Below are positions 46,613-49,964 of a stretch of 49,964 nt of DNA, piece after piece; position 1 is the stretch's first letter, and the number at the start of each line of letters is the position of its first letter. The position numbers were made by a program, and so were the translations under genes. The notes beneath the pieces are model-generated. The model was not told the DNA's origin and searched no databases. It worked only from the letters and a program-made list of their open reading frames with translations. The stretch lies in the NCBI GenBank assembly GCA_937911325.1, contig CALDSD010000016.1, positions 1-49,964 of the forward strand, given 5' to 3'. This DNA comes from an uncultured Neomegalonema sp. (GTDB lineage: Bacteria > Pseudomonadota > Alphaproteobacteria > Rhodobacterales > Rhodobacteraceae).

Positions 46613-47425
46613 ATGCAAGCAGAACTCATCGCACAGGATGGCCAGCTGCAAAGCTCTGCGATTGGCGTCAGAGAAGACCAGCCACTGAGCGTGCGCGGCC
46701 TCACCGTCTCTTACGGCGACAAGCCGGCGGTGTTCTCGATCGACGCCGATTTTCGCCCGGGCGAGATGACGGCGATCATCGGACCAAACGGCGCTGGCAA
46801 GTCGACTTTTCTCAAGGGCGCGCTGGGCGTCATCCCGCGCTTGTCCGGAGACGTCAGAATCTTCGGGCGCCCCGTCGACGCGGCGCGCGCGCGCTTCGCA
46901 TTTGTGCCGCAGCGCGCCAGCGTTGATTGGGATTTCCCGGCGCGCGCAATCGACGTCGTCATGATGGGTCTCTATCACGACATCGGTCTCTTCCGCTTGG
47001 CCGGGTCGCGGCATCGCACGCAGGCGCTGGAGTGTCTCTCTCGGGTGGGCATGGCCGACTTCGCTCACCGGCAGATCGGCCAATTGTCAGGCGGCCAGCA
47101 ACAGCGCGTGTTTCTCGCGCGGGCGCTTGCCCAGAATGCGGATCTCTATTTGCTCGACGAGCCGTTTGCTGGCGTCGACGCGGCCACCGAGCGCGCGATC
47201 ATTGATGTGCTCAAGGACCTGAAATCCCTGGGAAGAACGATCGCGTGCGTGCACCACAATCTGACGACAGTCACGGAGTACTTTGACAGCGCGCTCTTGC
47301 TGAACGTGAGAAAGATCGCCGAGGGTCCGGTCGAAACGACGTTCTCGGCGGGGAACCTGCAGGCCACCTATGGCGGCCGTTTGGCGGCGACGCATCTCGA
47401 CGATGTGATCCGCAAGACCGGCTAA
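46613..47425 (+). CDS. sitB: Manganese ABC transporter, ATP-binding protein SitB-like
   Basis: A 270-residue ABC ATPase. Walker A is GPNGAGKSTF, the Q-loop lies near VPQRASVDWDFP, the signature is LSGGQQQRVFLARAL, Walker B is LYLLDEPFAGVD, and the H-loop His is in VHHNLTT. The WDFP segment is typical of metal-type (Zn/Mn) importers. It starts two bases after the sitA stop. A ~25-residue polar N-terminal extension precedes the domain. Confidence 0.93.
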   Translation: MQAELIAQDGQLQSSAIGVREDQPLSVRGLTVSYGDKPAVFSIDADFRPGEMTAIIGPNGAGKSTFLKGALGVIPRLSGDVRIFGRPVDAARARFAFVPQRASVDWDFPARAIDVVMMGLYHDIGLFRLAGSRHRTQALECLSRVGMADFAHRQIGQLSGGQQQRVFLARALAQNADLYLLDEPFAGVDAATERAIIDVLKDLKSLGRTIACVHHNLTTVTEYFDSALLLNVRKIAEGPVETTFSAGNLQATYGGRLAATHLDDVIRKTG

Positions 47426-47437
47426 GGCGCACGCCCA

Positions 47438-48697
47438 ATGACGGGTGACGCCGCCAATCCCTTTCTCCGTCTCTTGTTCGATGCGCTGCTGCTGCAAGGC
47501 GGTTTCAACACGGCGCTCGTGACGGTGGGCGCCGGCCTGCTTGGCCTGGCGGCAGGCGCCGCAGGCGCATTCATCTTCCTGCGAAAACGCTCGTTGGTTT
47601 CGGACGCCGTCAGTCACGCGACCCTGCCGGGGATCTGCCTGGCGTTCATTGTCATGGCGTATGCCGGCGGCGACGGGCGCTGGCTGCCCGGGCTGCTGTT
47701 GGGATCAGCGCTCACCGCCGCGATTGGATTGTACCTGGTTGACTGGATGACCCATGCCACAAGGCTCTCGCAAGACGCCGCGATTGGGGCTGTGCTCTCT
47801 GTTTTCTTCGGTTTTGGAATTGTTCTGCTGACCGTTATCCAAACCCTCAATGTCGGACGGCAGGCGGGGCTCGACACGTTCCTGCTCGGCTCCACAGCCG
47901 GCATGCTGCGCAGCGAAGCGACGACCATCGCGGCGGCGGCGGCCGTGTCGGCGGCCTGCGTCTATGCGCTGCGACGCCCGATGACGCTGGTGGCGTTCGA
48001 TCCTGCGTTCGCCGCGACGACCGGTGTGAATGTGCGCCGAACCGATCTCGCGATCATGGGGCTCGCACTTCTGGTGACGGTCATTGGGCTGAAGATTGTC
48101 GGACTGGTTTTGATCGTTGCTCTGTTGATCATTCCGGCGGCGACCGCGCGGTTTTGGACGGATCAGGTCGAGCAGCTGATCCTGATCGCCGCGGGGGCCG
48201 GCGCCGCCGCTGGGTATGTCGGCGCCGCGCTCTCCGCCGCGGCGGACAAGTTGCCCACGGGTCCAATCATCGTCTTGATGTCGTTCGCCCTCTTCGCCGT
48301 ATCGCTCCTGGTCTCCCCGTTGCGCGGCGTGCTCGCGTCCGCAGCGCGGCGACGACGCTTCCAGCGGCGCGTTCACGCGCGACAAGGCCTGCTGGCGATG
48401 GCGCGAGGCGAGCCGATCTACGACCCTTTGACGCTTCGCATCCTCAAGCGAGACGGTTTGATCCGCCCCGACGGCGTCGCCACGCTCGATGGCCGCGCCG
48501 CCGCGTCGAAAGCGCTGCGAGACGAAGCGCGTTGGGAGCTGCTGCGCCGGTCCTCCGGTGAGAACCCGCTGGCCGAACGCTACGACGGTCTGACGCCGAT
48601 CGAAGAAGTCATGACCCAAGATCAGATCGCGGCTCTGGATGCGCAGCTGACCCCACGCCTCACGGCCGGACAGGATGAGGCGGGCTCAAGCGAATGA
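47438..48697 (+). CDS. sitC: Manganese ABC transporter, permease SitC-like with extra C-terminal domain
   Basis: A 419-residue ABC-3 family permease. Residues 1-290 hold about eight membrane helices with the family features SDAVSHATLPGI and VALLIIPAATARFW. Residues ~305-419 form a soluble tail (RRRRFQRRVHARQG, PLTLRILKRDGLIRPDG, ARWELLRR, RYDGLTPIEEVM) resembling the winged-helix plus dimerisation region of DtxR/MntR-type repressors, as I recall for TroC-like permeases. It could sense metal on the cytoplasmic side. It overlaps sitD by four bases. Confidence 0.9.
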   Translation: MTGDAANPFLRLLFDALLLQGGFNTALVTVGAGLLGLAAGAAGAFIFLRKRSLVSDAVSHATLPGICLAFIVMAYAGGDGRWLPGLLLGSALTAAIGLYLVDWMTHATRLSQDAAIGAVLSVFFGFGIVLLTVIQTLNVGRQAGLDTFLLGSTAGMLRSEATTIAAAAAVSAACVYALRRPMTLVAFDPAFAATTGVNVRRTDLAIMGLALLVTVIGLKIVGLVLIVALLIIPAATARFWTDQVEQLILIAAGAGAAAGYVGAALSAAADKLPTGPIIVLMSFALFAVSLLVSPLRGVLASAARRRRFQRRVHARQGLLAMARGEPIYDPLTLRILKRDGLIRPDGVATLDGRAAASKALRDEARWELLRRSSGENPLAERYDGLTPIEEVMTQDQIAALDAQLTPRLTAGQDEAGSSE

Positions 48698-49632
48698 TTG
48701 ACGAACTGCTTTCTCCTGAATTCGTTCAGCTAAGCCTGCCTCCGATCGTGATCGGGATCCTGGCGTCGGTCGCCTGCGCGCTGCCCGGAAACTTCCTTCT
48801 GCTGCGCCGCCAAGCCCTGATCGGCGACGCGATCAGTCATGTTGTCTTGCCGGGGATCGTCGTCGCCTTTCTGGTCACCGGCGTGATCTCCGCATGGCCG
48901 ATGATGATCGGCGCCGCCCTCGCTGCGATCTTGGCGATCGTGATGATCGAGGTCATCCGACGGATCGGTCAGGTCGAGCCTGGGGCGGCGATGGGCGTGG
49001 TTTTCACGACGCTTTTCGCCGCCGGGGTTCTGCTGTTGGAGCAGTCCGACACCAGCAGCGTGCACTTGGATGTCGAACACGCCCTTCACGGAAACCTCGA
49101 AAGCCTGATCTGGTTCGATGCGATAGGCTGGGCGTCGCTGACCAATCCGGATGCGCTCGCCGGATTGCCGCCTCAGATCCTCAGGCTGGCGGTTGTACTG
49201 TCCGGCGTCGCCATCTTTCTCGCGCTGTTTTGGAAGGAACTCGCGATATCGACCTTTGATCCCGCCTTCGCCGCTGCAATTGGCGCCCCGACCGGCATTG
49301 TCAGCGCCGGGCTAGTGATCGCCACGGCGATCGCCGCTGTGGCCGCCTTTGACGCGGTCGGATCGATCATCGTCATCGCAATGTTCATCTGCCCGCCTGC
49401 GACCGCGCGTCTGATGACGAACAGGCTCGATCGCCAGGTCGCCTGGAGCGTCGTTTTCGCCGCCGCGGCCGCGATCATTGGGTACGTCGTCGCTGGGTAT
49501 GGGCCCCTTTGGTTCGGCTACGCGAACGCCGTCAGCGCGGCGGGCATGATCGCAACGGTCTCAGGCGTCCTGCTCGGGATCGCCTGCCTGTTTGGACCGG
49601 TGCGGCGCCGTGTTGGCGAAGCGGCTCAGTAA
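48694..49632 (+). CDS. sitD: Manganese ABC transporter, permease SitD-like
   Basis: A 312-residue ABC-3 permease that pairs with the previous gene product. About eight helices; GDAISHVVLPGIVVAFL and VGSIIVIAMFICPPATARL are the matching family motifs. Its length is ordinary and it lacks the soluble tail of the first permease. ATG 48694 overlaps the sitC stop (ATGA). It is the last gene of the operon. Confidence 0.92.
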   Translation: MIDELLSPEFVQLSLPPIVIGILASVACALPGNFLLLRRQALIGDAISHVVLPGIVVAFLVTGVISAWPMMIGAALAAILAIVMIEVIRRIGQVEPGAAMGVVFTTLFAAGVLLLEQSDTSSVHLDVEHALHGNLESLIWFDAIGWASLTNPDALAGLPPQILRLAVVLSGVAIFLALFWKELAISTFDPAFAAAIGAPTGIVSAGLVIATAIAAVAAFDAVGSIIVIAMFICPPATARLMTNRLDRQVAWSVVFAAAAAIIGYVVAGYGPLWFGYANAVSAAGMIATVSGVLLGIACLFGPVRRRVGEAAQ

Positions 49633-49964
49633 GCAAGCGTCGAGACCATTTGATTCGCCGCGTCGCCATGCAATCAGCGCAAATTTCGAGCTTGTCGGTG
49701 GAAAATGGGGTCAAAACCCAGAATTTCCTCGCTCTTTGAACAAGGTTACCCACAGGAAAGAGATGTTATCCCATTTACTATGATTTTTTGCTGTCACAGT
49801 ATGATGCCAAGAGCCGAGGAGGTTCTGTCGAGAGCGACCAATCCCCCCAAACGACGGTCGCCGCAGTGCCGGGCGCTTTTGGGGGGGCCCCCCCCCCCCC
49901 AACGCCAAACCCCCCGCGCCGCCAAAAAAGGGGGGGCAGGGGGGCCAGACAAGCGGAAACCCCC
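49633..49964. other. Non-coding end region with degraded sequence quality
   Basis: No convincing gene lies here. TTACCCACA (49745-49753) is one base off a DnaA box and TGGGGTCAAAACCCA (49708-49722) is a short imperfect inverted repeat. From 49801 an ATG-started frame (MMPRAEEVLSRATN) stays open to the window end. From about 49846 the sequence turns into runs of C and G (a long G run joined to a longer C run near 49880), unlike anything else in the window; this looks like low-quality contig-end sequence rather than biology. Confidence 0.5.

Noticed and set aside
1-49964. CRISPR arrays, tRNA or rRNA genes, integrases, transposases
   Set aside because: I looked in all intergenic gaps and saw no regular repeat-spacer array, cloverleaf candidate or intact mobile-element gene.

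Overview
This window is chromosomal DNA from a GC-rich Gram-negative bacterium, almost certainly an alphaproteobacterium of the Caulobacterales/Maricaulales/Parvularculales kind. The evidence is gene order recalled from that class: trpG-trpD-trpC-moaC-moeA-lexA / comEC / gltX-gltA, the envelope block pyrH-frr-uppS-cdsA-dxr-rseP-bamA-ompH-fabZ-lpxA-lpxI-lpxB, and DUF1467 beside methylmalonyl-CoA epimerase. The lexA promoter also carries the alphaproteobacterial SOS box GAAC-N7-GAAC. No species can be named from sequence alone. A close BciA homologue (8-vinyl reductase of bacteriochlorophyll synthesis) behind dnaE hints at a phototrophic lineage.

Layout. 1-5.4 kb: the end of a nitroreductase, a tiny secreted peptide, a flavin-binding PNPOx-like protein, DUF1467 plus mce, an Asp/Glu-racemase/maleate-isomerase-like protein paired with a cysteine synthase, and a secreted DUF3179 protein. 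5.4-10.4 kb: dnaE with bciA overlapping its 3' end, and a small membrane protein. 10.4-15.6 kb: tryptophan genes, molybdenum-cofactor genes and lexA. 15.5-20.6 kb: comEC divergent from gltX-gltA. 20.6-33.1 kb: one long minus-strand run for lipid A, outer-membrane assembly, isoprenoid and phospholipid precursors, ribosome recycling and UMP kinase. 33.1-38.1 kb: a mixed-strand accessory block separating tsf from pyrH. 38.2-40.2 kb: rpsB-tsf. 40.4-44.8 kb: miaA, then an attenuator-controlled ilvB-lipoprotein-ilvN cluster. 45.5-49.6 kb: a complete SitABCD-type manganese ABC transporter. The last ~100 bases are homopolymer-rich and look like poor sequence at a contig end.

How it fits together. The minus-strand run couples envelope building (LpxA, LpxI, LpxB, FabZ, BamA, OmpH/Skp, RseP, CdsA, UppS, Dxr) to translation genes; lpxD, normally beside fabZ, is missing here. 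The branched-chain locus shows a textbook attenuator: promoter, 16-codon leader peptide containing Val-Leu-Val-Ile, alternative hairpins and a U-tailed terminator.

The best candidate for something undescribed is the pair at 33251-36129: a NACHT/STAND-type NTPase with an unrecognised N-terminal domain, followed 8 nt later by a secreted BMP-family (nucleoside-binding type) protein with no ABC permease or ATPase nearby. The two sit inside an otherwise conserved ribosomal/nucleotide operon, which suggests an acquired sensing or defence module. That function is inference only.
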